Positions 1 through 11,304 of a stretch of 64,000 nucleotides of DNA are shown here, piece after piece. Within the stretch, counting starts at the first letter, position 1, and each line of letters opens with the position of its first letter. The DNA is taken from the NCBI GenBank assembly GCA_020747065.1, contig JAGMVK010000008.1, positions 620,001 to 684,000 on the forward strand, read 5' to 3'. This DNA comes from Cadophora sp. MPI-SDFR-AT-0126. Its lineage: Eukaryota; Ascomycota; Leotiomycetes; Helotiales; Ploettnerulaceae. The position numbers were made by a program, and so were the translations under genes. The notes beneath the pieces were generated by a model, which made no database searches, had not been told where the DNA came from, and worked only from the letters and a program-made list of their open reading frames with translations.

Positions 1-146
1 CACGTGACTTGAAACTTGTATTCTTCATAGAGATGCTGAACGATCTCTACATCCGTTTTCTTGTCTTGGAGATAAAGGCAGGTGATGTAATATCGATGAA
101 AATCCAGGAGATCTTCACTTGTCAACTCGATTGTTGGTATCTCCAT
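1..146 (-). CDS. Clr5-like domain protein, N-terminal part (runs off left edge)
   Basis: Reading leftward from an ATG at 146, the frame stays open to the window edge (48 codons plus 2 nt). The peptide begins MEIPTIELTSEDLLDF and continues with an LY-L-x-D-K-K-T-x2-E-I-V-x2-L-x-E-E-Y-x-F-x-V-T pattern at about residues 23-48. This matches the spacing of the fungal Clr5 domain, a short helical N-terminal module found on many ascomycete proteins of unknown role. The rest of the gene lies outside the window, so its function cannot be told. The family call rests on pattern memory, not a search. An intron could begin inside the visible part, but I see none. Confidence 0.5.
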   Translation of the reverse strand, partial: MEIPTIELTSEDLLDFHRYYITCLYLQDKKTDVEIVQHLYEEYKFQVT

Positions 147-2868
147 GCTGGACGTTGGGAGAAGGCCAAATAGTAAGCTTGTTTTGTGCTGGAAAGTTAA
201 ACCGGGGGAAGAGACAAATTGGTGGCGATTTAGGTTTGATATATGTGGCTACCGGTGGTCCCAGCGTCTTGAATAGTAAGGATCAGTAGCGGAGCATTGT
301 AGCGCCTCGGAAACGATCCAGATCTTGGGCTGATGTCGGGGAGAAGAGACTTGACCAGATGCAAAAGGACGTGCATAACAAGAGACTTAAGCGGCAAGGA
401 ATCTGTCAAGGAAAGGATGGGAAACAGACGAAACATGAGGCTGCTTGATAATTACGAGTAACCTGGTTGGATGGCTTTACGAAAGATAAACCTTCGAGGT
501 AGGACTCGGCTACATGTGGAATGGTCTCCAACAAATAAAGATACCGACCCAGCGACGTGGGATTCCTGCCGCAACCAAAAGGCAACCCGAGGGATTGGGT
601 GTCCCACCCTCACAGTACTCGACGCCGGCATATAAGTTTCAAGCAATAGTCTGAATTATTTGAGAAGTGATCGAATCCCCACAAATGAAAGCGGTGAACT
701 TTCTACAGGCTTCATTGCAAGCTTCGATATTTCAGCATGTCCAACCCTGAGTGGATCGGCGATGTACCTCTGAACCTCAGAAGCACAGGTCAGGCTGTAG
801 CATCCATGGACGAGGGAGATGCAAGGCTTGGAACAGACGGAGCAGAAGCCCCTATCTGATGTCGTCCCAGATTTTAAACCTCGAGACGGGGACAACTAGA
901 GGCCGTTTGCCATGGTTGTTCTGCCCGTGCCCTCAGTCAGATCGCAAGCACTGCTAGCTGAAGGGGATCATCAATATGCAGGGGCATGATTATGTGTGAT
1001 AAAGACCCACCAGGAACGCCGAAGTGTTGGATGGTGGCTTATGAATTAATTAGGGTCATTCCCAAAGGCCGCATTGCAAGCTGTCAAGTGAACATGTGCG
1101 GTATTATATACGACGAACCGACGCAGCCGCTGCAGAAAAAAAAGACAAGCCCGTGCCATTCGGACGGGACGAGGATCTCTGGAGCCGGAAGCCAGGAGAC
1201 ATCGCGCGGAGACAAGAGAAAAAGCAAATACACTCGGTGTTGACTCCCAACAAGGGCTTTGCCCGCACCTCCGACATGGCTGCATATGTTCCTTGATCGC
1301 GGTAAGTGATCGGTACAGCTGCTTTACAAATAAACAATCAATATGATAACGTGCAGAGATGAGGAGACTTGCCTCCAAAATAACTTAGTTTTACCCCTGT
1401 CTGGCACCACTTATCTCGCTAGAGATCTGCACGAGGCGAGAAAGAACGACACATAGAATGTGATTCGCCATATGAGCGAAAGGCGTTCATATCCCTGAGG
1501 ATCAACCCCGAGTGCTTTCTGAAGTCGGTTCGGTAGCCTGCCAAAAGTTCGGGATATGTAGGGACTCCGGTTTCCGACTTGCGAACAGTGTTCGGCTGGT
1601 TTGTCAACATGTACTGACTGTGCTATGGGCTTGAAGTATCAGGTTGTGCCAACCGATAGATTCTCCCTCAGTTGTTCATATCGATTGATACAGAAGCCTC
1701 GAGGAGAACAGAGCCGTATGCGTCCCGGCTCGTGTTACACTGCGTGATGGTGCGTTGAAGAGGGCTGTTCAATGCAGAAGCCAATGCCACGTGGGGAACA
1801 ACAATTACCATACGATTGGATCTCTTGGAAAAAGAAATCCATGAAGTTGACATGGAGGTGGCTGGGGCGTCAACACCGATGAGACCGCATGCTACGCTGC
1901 AAGTCGTATCGATGCGAATTGAATCCTTCCCGCCTTCCGCTCCGAGCTGTTACGACGCAGTTGATAGGAGTTTCGTCGAATACACGAGACCAGGTCAAGT
2001 TCGTCCTGCCCCTTCGAGCCTACCCAGCAGTATGCTTGCGATGATCCGTCGACAATCGTGACTGCATTTACAACTCTTTTTTGCTCGAGCCCGTCAACGA
2101 GTTTCGCCGATGCTTGAATGGACATTTAGATTCTGATTGCTGATTACCTGGTCGATGCTGGGGCGGATTGATGAGAGCGGACCCAGGAGACCGGATGAGA
2201 ATTCCGAGACAAGGGTGATGGAACATTCGAACCGACGTCTCCAAGAGCTCGTCCCAAGCGAAACGCCCATGCAGGCGAGGTTCAACCTCGACCCAAAATT
2301 TAGAGCAGGAGTGCTCGCTTCGGTCAGCAGCACTTTCATCTTCCTTCGTCATCCGGGGAAAGAAGCCGCGCGCATCGGAGGGATGTTTGAGGTTCATACT
2401 GCAGCTGAAATAGGAGACTGCATGGAAGGTTGCATCGAAGCAATTTAGAAGCCACAGCCGACACCTCAGCTCTGCAGTCAGCCAAACCCTTGTTCTAACA
2501 TCAAAGTCATGATTTGGCTCCAATCTCGAGTATGGATTATGGATCGCAGACCATCAGGATAGGGTAGCAGAGACACAAGCTCTTGGAGCTCTTGGGCGTT
2601 GGCCTCAATACCTCTCACATAGCTAGTCGTGTCCCATGCTGGCATTGTTGCAGCCGCCGTTGAATGGTGCATGTGGCCTTCCAGGCATCTGCAAGAAGGT
2701 TGCACGGAAAGAATGAAAGTTTCAAGTGCATGAGCTTCGACCCCAAGGCTGGATGCAAAAGTGCATTTGTTTGATTCGACATGAAAGATAATCCAATCAA
2801 GTCCAGGCTGTACGACGGGATGAGAAAAATGCAAATGTTTGCAGAGCCGATGCCAGTTTTACACATCC
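147..2868. other. gene-poor stretch
   Basis: Only short, mutually overlapping reading frames occur here on both strands, and none shows a recognisable domain or a convincing exon chain. The longest, on the minus strand at 2068-2523 and 2478-2834, have mixed composition and no motif. Some of this may be decayed sequence belonging to the broken gene just to the right. Confidence 0.5.
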
Positions 2869-3415
2869 CAGTGGCCTTGCGGACTGTCACCTAGGACCGG
2901 ACTTCTATCAGCTCCTGCAGTTGAATTACCAGTATCAGTGGTCTGCAGGTCAAATGAAGCAGGTCTGGACGGTTGGCTCTGTGTTTTTCCAAAATGGAAT
3001 TCAAGACCCATCACATGCTCTCCCCGCTTCGTACATTCCCTGCAAACATCAACACCCGTCTACGCTGCGCGTTTGTTGCAAAAGCACCTGTATCTCGGAA
3101 GTATCTCTTCATTAAGAAGCTGGGTTGTCCACATAATCTTTGCGTGCATCGTGGCTTGCTGTCGAACGACGGAAGGCTTTCGGAACTTTCGCACGAGGCT
3201 CGAATACCGTTGTCAAAGTGCAATAGCCCCCATGCGCTGACCCTGTTGGCGGTAGAAGCATGTGTGGGATCCAGATCTGAGAAGCCACAGCTAGTCATCG
3301 GTGACACCAAAGGCTTCAACAGAGATCTGCTGTCAAGCACGCGGTCCTGTGGCATGTCATTGACTGAGATGAATGTGCGAGATCTGCGCTGCAACATATC
3401 GGAGTCGACGAGCAT
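2869..3415 (-). pseudogene. broken Cys-rich (zinc-binding-like) gene
   Basis: Two adjacent minus-strand frames read as one Cys-rich domain. The upstream frame (from about 3415) carries C-T-Q-R-L-C-G-Q-P-S followed by MKRYFRDTG near 3090. The reading then has to shift frame to continue with RCFCNKRAA, a TAG stop at about 3060, and TGVDVCRECTKRGEHVMG, ending at a TAA near 2869. Together these give a CxxxxC...CxC...CxxC arrangement plus a conserved-looking HVMGLEFHFG tail. No intron long enough to repair the shift is visible: the only GT-AG pair across it spans about 31 nt. The stop would be a single C-to-T change from CAG. I do not recognise the family. The gene may extend further upstream. Confidence 0.5.
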
Positions 3416-4257
3416 ATCAGCTCCCTAGGGATCATCATATCATTAATGTCTCGAAAGTCGGGATCTGGCTTCTATCTTAACTCAGGTGAATGCTTGCCCA
3501 TCAGGCTGCAAGGAGCTTACCAACTTACTTGTTTTTTAAAAGGCACTACAGATACACTCTGCAATCTAATCATCCTTTGGAATTGCAAGTAATCGATACT
3601 TGCGTTTGTCAATTGAGATGAGCTGCGGGTATGGGCCTAGGACCAGTGCCTGAAGGCCAGTTGGAGTTGAGAATAGTACAGTTCTGGCCAAGTATTTGTA
3701 AGGCAACGGAGGTGCCTGTGGCAGACCGCGATTCCGTTCCTGGTACCAAAAGTTGAAGGAGAGTTCATATTGATGTCAGGTTGACGTTGAAGTAAAGTTG
3801 ACGTTGAAAATCGATCCAACTCAACTTGACGTTAGACAAATTGAGTTTCGGCAAGTGGTCCTCTGATCAAACAAGGAAAGAAGGATCCAAGCCCATCGAT
3901 GCCCAACCTCACCCACATCATCTGCAAATCAGGACCATAATCAAAAACAACTGGGGAACCGGAGAAATATGATCGGCCTCTGCCTACCTTTTTCTGTGAT
4001 GATATGCTTCGTGAAACAGAAAATATGGGAGCAGAAACAGTGCAGATATAAACTAAACCAAGAGGTAAAACACGCAGCAGCAATCTTGCAAACGCTTACC
4101 AAGTGACAATACAAGCCAGAAATACTCAAAACTCAAAACTCCGCAATGCTCCTAATATTGACTCTAGCATCTGACGAGCCACGCCTTGCATAGAGTTCTA
4201 CCTGATGCTAGAGAGAACCAAACGCCTATTGTATAGTACAGTGCAATGCAGATATCA
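3416..4257. other. intergenic, including RPN11 3' flank
   Basis: No coding frame with family resemblance is seen. The right-hand part is the 3' flank of RPN11. Confidence 0.5.
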
Positions 4258-5400
4258 TTATAGCTCCTCCTCCACATCCATGGCATCGCCGTTTGCATGC
4301 CCGTTCGCGCCAGACTTCTCCTTTGGTGCAGAAGCCTCCTTATCGATCATCTGTCTCGAGACCGAGACGATGTTGTCCTCGATGAGCTGTTGTCCAACGT
4401 CCTCCAAGTGCTTCTTTGGGTCCACCTTTCCAACATATCTCGTCTTGAGCTGGTCTTTCGTCAACTCTGTCTCCTCCTTCACTCGCTTCTCATAGCCATC
4501 CGCCAGTCCGACCAGCTTCTTTAATCGCTCGTTATTTCGGCCACCTTCGACACGGAAGTCGTCCATCTGCAGGCCTTCAGTCCAAACGTGCTTGTGTAAA
4601 TTCATCAACATATTCTCCTCCAGCGCGGTCTTGCGATAGTTGATACCGATACTGTAGTAGTGTCTGTTCAATCCGTGGATGAGAGCTTGAATGGAAGGCT
4701 TGTTAAGATGCCCCAAATTAGATGTACTTTGGCGGGGTTCTTGGCCGAGCATGAGTGATTGTGGGTTGATAAGACGGAAAGCATCAATGACGACCTTGCC
4801 CTTGACGGATTGAATGGGGTCAACAACGACTGCTACGGCTCGAGGGGTCAGCTGTTCGAAGGATTGTTGGGTATTGATATCGACCGAAGAGAGCCAGCAG
4901 CCAAATCCAGGATGCGAATGGTACCATCCGACAACAGTTTCTGGTCTGCAGATCATGTCAGAATAGTTCGCAGGAGCTTGGTTTTGAGATTAATCCTTAC
5001 CGTCCTGTTTGCCTTAACATATCCATCATCTTCGTTTGGAAAACAGGATCAACAGCCTCAACACTGACACCAGTACCACTCTGCGGCATAGCAAATACAT
5101 CGACCACCCGTACTGTGAAGTCGTCCACGAACTCTCCCAACATCAGACCCATCACTTCCATGGGTACTCCAGCCCTGCCGTGTCGCAGCATCTTTAGGAG
5201 CGCAAGGGAGGAAATGTAGACAGTTTCGGAGTTATCGATCAGAGTTGTGTTATCCTAGTGGGGATATATATTAGTTCCAGCTCATTTGCAAGCTTCGTAG
5301 AAGCTGCAATGGAGTTTGCATAGCTTACAGATCCGGGGGCAGCGCTGTTGAGACCGCCCATATTCCCAGCCGAAGCCAACATGCGATTTAACCTATCCAT
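4258..5400 (-). CDS. rpn11: 26S proteasome lid deubiquitinase Rpn11 (JAMM/MPN+)
   Basis: Rpn11 is the zinc metallo-deubiquitinase of the proteasome lid; it removes ubiquitin chains en bloc as substrates enter the core. Three exons: 5400-5329, 5254-5001 and 4945-4258, with introns of 74 and 55 nt that have GTAAG donors. The protein is 337 aa, slightly longer than the yeast protein (306) and normal for filamentous fungi. The JAMM motif is complete: Glu57, then His118-Ser-His120, Ser128 and Asp131 within [15 protein letters not shown]. The MPN domain covers about residues 25-160 and the helical C-terminal half ends in an acidic VEEEL tail. The ATG at 5400 gives [16 protein letters not shown], a typical fungal N-terminus. 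It is divergent from the histone deacetylase gene, with 639 bp between the two start codons. Confidence 0.96.
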
Positions 5401-6039
5401 CTTGACGATCGTATGTGATTATGAAGATTGGCTCGAGATGCTCGTTGAGGGAAGAATTGTTCGTGAATCGTCAATCTCGTTGCCACAACTTCTCGCAGGT
5501 TCTGTTGATGCTTGAGTTGGAGCTCTCCAGCCAGGCAGTTCAGAGACGCGAGTTGCTGCGAATCAATTTGGAGTTTAGCGCGAAGCTAGCGTATCACATG
5601 ATCGTAGCCTTGACTTTCAGCCTCGTCTGCTGTTCGGCTGGTACATAGCTATGACATGATTCCATCCGATTGTTAGCAGGAAACATTTAAAAAAGTTGAG
5701 CTTAGTAGTTTATCACTTTGGAAGACTGTTATGAGAAAATTTTCTTCTATATACAGCTGTAAAAAGGTGAATTGCTGAACAGAACTGGACGCCATATTCC
5801 CCATCGGGTAAGGGCTGGCCCAAGCTCATGCACTCCAATAGGCTGGGGTTCCAATATCTCCCAGAGCCTCTCCAGCTTCCTCTTTCCTTTCCCCTCCTCG
5901 TTCCATTTTCACACCAACAACACCACACTCTTCTGTGTCTCGACTTTTGTTGAGCGTCTTCGTTTGCCCTTTCAGAACACTTCCCCCCGCTGTCAGATCT
6001 TTCTTCCAAAATTGGTTATACCTTCAACAGTTCCTCAAG
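5401..6039. promoter_or_regulatory. divergent promoter region of rpn11 and the histone deacetylase
   Basis: This is the region between the two opposed start codons. It holds a CCAAT box at 5835-5839 followed by a long pyrimidine-rich tract from about 5870 to 6000, which is typical of fungal promoters and 5' leaders and lies on the deacetylase side. I did not see an Rpn4-type PACE element (GGTGGCAAA) on either strand. The regulatory role is inferred from position. Confidence 0.5.
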
Positions 6040-8402
6040 ATGACTTCCTCGTTCGCGCCCCTCGATGCGCCGAACTTCAAGAGCGGAGACGACAAGAAGA
6101 GGGTTGCATACTTCTACGACTCCGATGTTGGAAACTACGCCTACGTCGCTGGCCATCCCATGAAGCCGCACAGAATCAGATTGGCGCACAGCTTGATCAT
6201 GAATTACGGCACTTACAAGCACATGGAAATCTACGTAAGTTACAAGCCTCAGTACCTTTCAAACCCCTTCAGTATCTGTTCTATCAGTACCATGTACAGT
6301 CTCTCTACTCTCAACCCTCTTTTCTGCAATGGCACACCTTTAGCTGTCACCTCGGAAGCTCTGTCTTCCCACTCGGTCGCATTTTCTTCCCTGCTGTCTC
6401 CTCTCTTACCATTACCGCCGGACGCGTCGCAGACACTCAGAGAGCATTTAGGCTTGTTTTCTGCGTATCCACCGGAATCTTCTCTCCGCTTTCTGGCAGA
6501 AGTAGTCGGGTGGACTGGTCGTTCTGTAGAGTTCACCTTTAAAGAAATTTACGTTTTTCTGTCATTTGTCTCAAGAGCTCTTGCGCTTGCGTTGTATTGA
6601 AGGATCTCATGCTAATATGTTCTCAGCGAGCGAAACCTGCTACTCGACATGAAATGACCCAGTTCCACACCGACGAGTACATCGACTTCCTCCAAAAGGT
6701 CACTCCGGATAACATGGACACATTCTCTAAGGAGCAAGGGAAATACAACGTTGGTGACGACTGCCCTGTCTTCGATGGACTCTTCGAATTCTGCGGTATC
6801 AGTGCTGGTGGTAGTATGGAAGGTGCTGCGCGTCTCAATCGTGGCAAGTGCGACATTGCGATCAATTGGGCTGGTGGTCTTCATCACGCAAAGAAGAGCG
6901 AAGCGAGCGGTTTCTGCTACGTTAACGGTTTGTGGAAGTCCAAAGGGGATTTGAGCGCGTACTAATCTCCTTACAGATATCGTTCTGGGCATCATCGAGC
7001 TCTTGCGATTCAAGAAGCGGGTCCTCTACATTGACATCGACGTTCATCACGGTGATGGCGTTGAGGAGGCATTCTACACCACCGACCGTGTCATGACCGT
7101 TTCGTTCCACAAGTATGGCGAGTACTTCCCAGGAACTGGTGAGCTTCGCGACATTGGTGTTGGCCAAGGCAAGAACTACGCCGTCAACTTCCCCCTCCGT
7201 GACGGTATCGATGACACCACCTACAAGTCCATCTTCGAGCCAGTCATCAAGGCTGTCATGGACTACTACCAACCAGAGGCCGTCGTACTTCAGTGTGGTG
7301 GTGACAGCTTGTCTGGCGATCGCCTTGGATGCTTCAACCTCAGTATGAGAGGCCATGCGAACTGTGTGAAGTTCGTCAAGAGCTTCAACCTCCCTACTCT
7401 TGTCCTCGGCGGTGGTGGATATACCATGCGCAACGTTGCTCGTACTTGGGCCTACGAAACCGGGATTCTTGTTGGTGAGGAGCTCGACTCAACCCTCCCA
7501 TACAATGAGTATTATGAAGTAAGTTCAAATTCCTCGCTTTACAGAATTCTCCTAACGGCTCGCAGTACTATGGTCCTGATTATGAGCTAGATGTCCGCGC
7601 CTCAAACATGGACAATGCCAACTCGAAGGACTACCTCGAGAAGATCAAGATCCAAGTCATTGAGAACCTGAAGAGGACCGCCCATGCCCCATCCGTCCAG
7701 ATGACAGATGTTCCTCGCACAACCATGACTGGAGGTGTCGATGAGGACGAGGACATCCTTGACGACATGGACGAGGACGAGAACATCGACACGCGGTCTT
7801 CCAAGCGACGCAACGATCAACGCATCACCAGAGATGACGAGCTCGATGAGAGTGAAGATGAGGAGGAGAATTATAAGAACGGTGTTCGCCCACAAGATGG
7901 TCCAAACAAGCGACGCAACATCATGGATTATCAGAACGAGAACACTGCTGCTTCCGATGTTGATATGGACAGTGGCGTTGTCACTCCGGCTCCTCCAACA
8001 CCTCCATCTCCTCCACCAGCGCAGCTAACCACCGCCCAATCTGGCGAAGTTGGATCCAACGTACCGTCACGAGCTGACACGCCAAAGCCCGTAATTGATA
8101 CCGAAGGAGATGTGGACATGACTGATGGCCCAGCCGAGCCTGTCCAGTCACAATCCGGTCCCTCACCTGTCCCAACTTCAGCGCCTGCCGCTGAGACTGT
8201 CATCAAGTCTCCCGAGCCAGAGCCAGCTCAAGTCAAGCAGGAAGGAGAGACTGAGCCCGCCGAAGCTGATATCCCAGCTGAGGCAGCCCCAAAGACCAGC
8301 GAGGCACCTGAGTCGGTTGCAGCCGCGGTTGAGGAGGCAAATGCTGAGGTCAATGCCGAAATCATGGAGCGAAAGGCCAGCGTAACGGAGGCCCAACCGT
8401 GA
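6040..8402 (+). CDS. rpdA: class I histone deacetylase, Rpd3/RpdA type
   Basis: Catalytic subunit of Rpd3-type corepressor complexes; removes acetyl groups from histone lysines in the nucleus. Four exons: 6040-6234, 6627-6927, 6977-7518 and 7566-8402, giving 624 aa. The catalytic domain fills residues 20-340. Visible active-site parts are Gly-Gly-Leu-His151-His152, the zinc ligands Asp187 and His189 in DIDVHHGDG, Asp275 in [13 protein letters not shown], and the transition-state tyrosine Tyr314 in GGGGYTMRN. The tail of about 280 residues is acidic and Pro/Ala-rich, far longer than in yeast Rpd3 (433 aa) but normal for filamentous RpdA. Intron 1 is 392 nt, unusually long beside the other two (49 and 47 nt), and is open in frame until a TGA at 6598. 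The ATG at 6040 follows a pyrimidine-rich leader and directly precedes the conserved N-terminus. Confidence 0.95.
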
Positions 8403-9050
8403 GAAGCGACTCTGTATCACGAGAAACCATAAATTGAAGGACCAGCGACATAGAGCATAGCCGTTTCGCGTGTATTTGTACCTTTGAGCAAGGCGCATGG
8501 AGTTAGGAGTCGCGGCCAAAAGGCTAGGAGGCGACCAGGATAGCTACAACGTTCATACCAGGTATCTCTGAATTTGGAGTGGTTTTTGTTTATGTAGATT
8601 TCCAAATGAACTGCAATAAATTGATCAAACACAAATGCTATTCTTCTTCGACTTACTTTTGTGCCTGTGGGTTGGTTTGGATGGGATCCTCAAACAGTCC
8701 TTACCTCACTTCAAATTCCACGATGAAATGATCCTGCCCTCGCACAAACCATCCCACTTGAGACTCTTAATTAACGAATTCTGCATTCAACATCACTTTT
8801 AATGTCTTGACCTGGTGTAAGATTCCGATCCAAGACAATTCTCATCGTCCTCATTTTTTCTCAGTCTTTCTCGCCCCAGTTGGAGGTTAAATTTTAGTGG
8901 GCTCGCTTAAGAGATTAGGGCTTTCCACAGTGCGGAAATTCCATCAACCCGACGAACTTCGCGACGACGAACTCTCGAAATTTTTGTCTCCCCGCAACGA
9001 CAACACCACATCTTTGACTTTTTCGTAAATTTCAAAGATCTACCGATAAG
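8403..9050. promoter_or_regulatory. deacetylase 3' flank and uL14 promoter
   Basis: The left part is the deacetylase 3' untranslated flank. The right part is the promoter and leader of the ribosomal protein gene. It contains TTAGGGCT at 8915-8922 (AGCCCTAA on the other strand) and CGACAA at 8998-9003. Both resemble motifs reported upstream of ribosomal protein genes in ascomycetes. The motif assignment is from memory. Confidence 0.45.
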
Positions 9051-10038
9051 ATGGCAAAGATCTCGTATGTGCGCCCCTTGGCTTCCCTCCCCTGCTGTTT
9101 GTCGTCGTCGCGATTAATGCGAATTGATTGGGGGATGATGGCGTGGAATTGTTCGATTGTTGGATTGATGGATTGATGGATGAATGGAGGGAAAGGTGAA
9201 CGGTGCTGGAGGAATATAGACTGACGTGAAATAGACGTGGTGCCCCTGGTGGCAAGCTTAAGATGACCCTCGGTCTTCCAGTGTACGTTTTTACCTCGAA
9301 ATCCCCATACCCTTTTGGAGCTTGGAAACACAGCCGGAATTAGGAGTGAATGCTGGATTGGAAGATGAGGATGGCATGAGCATGGAAATATGCATAGGCA
9401 CGGACATCGACACATCGAACAAAATCGAACAAGGCACGCGATGGGGAATGGATAGGAAACTGGCTAACGGAGGAATAGTGGTGCCGTCATGAACTGCTGC
9501 GACAACTCCGGAGCACGCAACCTGTACATCATCTCAGTCAAGGGTATCGGCGCGCGTCTCAACAGACTGCCAGCTGGTGGTGTCGGAGATATGGTTATGG
9601 CCACAGTCAAGAAGGGAAAGCCTGAGCTGAGAAAGAAGGTCATGCCTGCTGTTATCGTCAGACAGAGCAAGCCATGGAGACGAACCGATGGTGTCTTTTT
9701 GTACTTCGAGGACAACGCTGGTGTGGTAAGTGCTGGATTTCATTCGTGCCTATACTTGGATGGTTTGCGATAGCTGGCATGGGCGGATTTGAAGCGCACA
9801 ATTGCGGGATTGGTGCGGGCATTACACAGAGGTCAATTGCTGACGAGATTTCCACAGATCGTCAACCCAAAGGGAGAGATGAAGGGATCTGCTATTACAG
9901 GACCAGTCGGAAAGGAGGCTGCTGAGCTCTGGCCAGTAAGTTCTTCACCCTCCACCTCTACCCAATTGAATCTGCAACCAAACACGAGACTAACACAATC
10001 CTCAGCGTATTGCCAGCAACTCCGGTGTCGTCATGTAA
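9051..10038 (+). CDS. rpl23: 60S ribosomal protein uL14 (eukaryotic L23)
   Basis: uL14 sits at the subunit interface of the large ribosomal subunit, near the bridges to the 40S and the eIF6 site. Five exons: 9051-9064, 9235-9282, 9479-9725, 9858-9935 and 10006-10038, giving 139 aa, exactly the family length. The peptide starts [20 protein letters not shown] and contains the universal uL14 block [17 protein letters not shown], the [19 protein letters not shown] stretch and [16 protein letters not shown], ending SNSGVVM. The first coding exon is only 14 nt, followed by a 170-nt intron. The many, fairly long introns (170, 196, 132 and 70 nt) are usual for fungal ribosomal protein genes. The ATG is the only one that can be spliced in phase to the conserved exon 2. 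Confidence 0.97.
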
Positions 10039-11304
10039 AGGGTTGTTTCTTTCGGGGTTTGGGCATGGAAATGGGTTTGCTGTTGCATGGTTCTCACGAT
10101 AGCGATCACAACAACAAAAATTTGACGCATTCCACATGGAACTTGAAGATACCACTCTATATCCACGACTTATTCGAACTGTGACATGGCATCGATCGAC
10201 GTGCTTCTGGGGTTCTCATGGCTGGCTGGAGGCGTTTGGATTAGGGACTCAGTTCAGCAAATCGAGTTCCAGGCTTCTATGGCAAGTGTCAGGGAATCGG
10301 GCGAGGGTTGAAGAGCAATCCACCACCGGAGAGGCTTTTGATGGTGAATTTGCCTTCATAGGACACGTCCGAGTTCTGGCCGAAGAATATCTAGCCCAAA
10401 AGGAAGATGATCCTCACTTTCAGGCTAAAAGGTGCCCGCGTAATCCTCCACATACGTTTTTAAACAAAGCCGTGGATGATATGGGTCCATGACCAGCCAA
10501 TTGCTTCCCATGAAGCCATGAGATCCCTCCATTTCTTGTAACTCTGGGTAATCCTCACCCATGCCTGTCTCCTTGTCTTTGTTTGATTTCCTCCCAATAC
10601 TTCATCGTTCTTTTAGTACACTATTCGACTTGTTTATCCTTATATTAGACACAGTCAGTGCCTCTAGCAACCAAAAAAGCAATCAAGCACGCCCACTTCT
10701 TCCTCAAAGATGAACTACATCCTCGAACTCCTCACGCTTGCTATCTACATTGTACCATATCATATCCGCAATGCCTATGCGGATGCCTCCTGTTTCCTTC
10801 CCACCTTCAAAGAAACCCACGTTAAACAAATCCACACAAACACTACATCAACTCCCTAAAGCCTATTGATGAGTGCAAAACCCCCGCTCGACATCTCTCT
10901 TTCACTACTTGCGTTCTCGAATTCATCTTCGCGGGTTATCTTGTTCACCATTATATATCTATGAACGTAGATAATCCATTCACCACCATCTTCACCGAGA
11001 TGGCTCTTACTTGGACTCATGGCTATCGTTTTGTGAACGACAGGTAAATTCGAGAAGATGGAGATCTTCACTCCAGGTGGATACCGTTAAGAGCTGTCTT
11101 TCTTTATCTCCCGTTGCCTTTCCATTTGTCTTGCAACGAACCTGCGATCCCCCAGGCAAGAAGAGACCTCCCCAAAATCCTCAATCTGCTTCAATACCTC
11201 CCAAACCACTCTCTACACACTCCTTCAAGCCCATTCAAGCAGCATCAACCACCTCAATTCTTTGTTACACCACCATTCCAAACAACCTCCTCTCAACCCC
11301 TCCA
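10039..11304. other. intergenic stretch with one short hydrophobic ORF
   Basis: This is the uL14 3' flank and the leader of the next gene. The only item of note is a 49-codon frame at 10710-10859 starting MNYILELLTLAIYIVPYHIR, which looks like a hydrophobic leader but has no recognisable continuation. Longer frames here show no family signature. Confidence 0.4.

Noticed and set aside
5772..6542. 256-codon plus-strand frame over the deacetylase start
   Set aside because: It is out of phase with the conserved deacetylase exon 1 and runs through its intron; composition is not protein-like.
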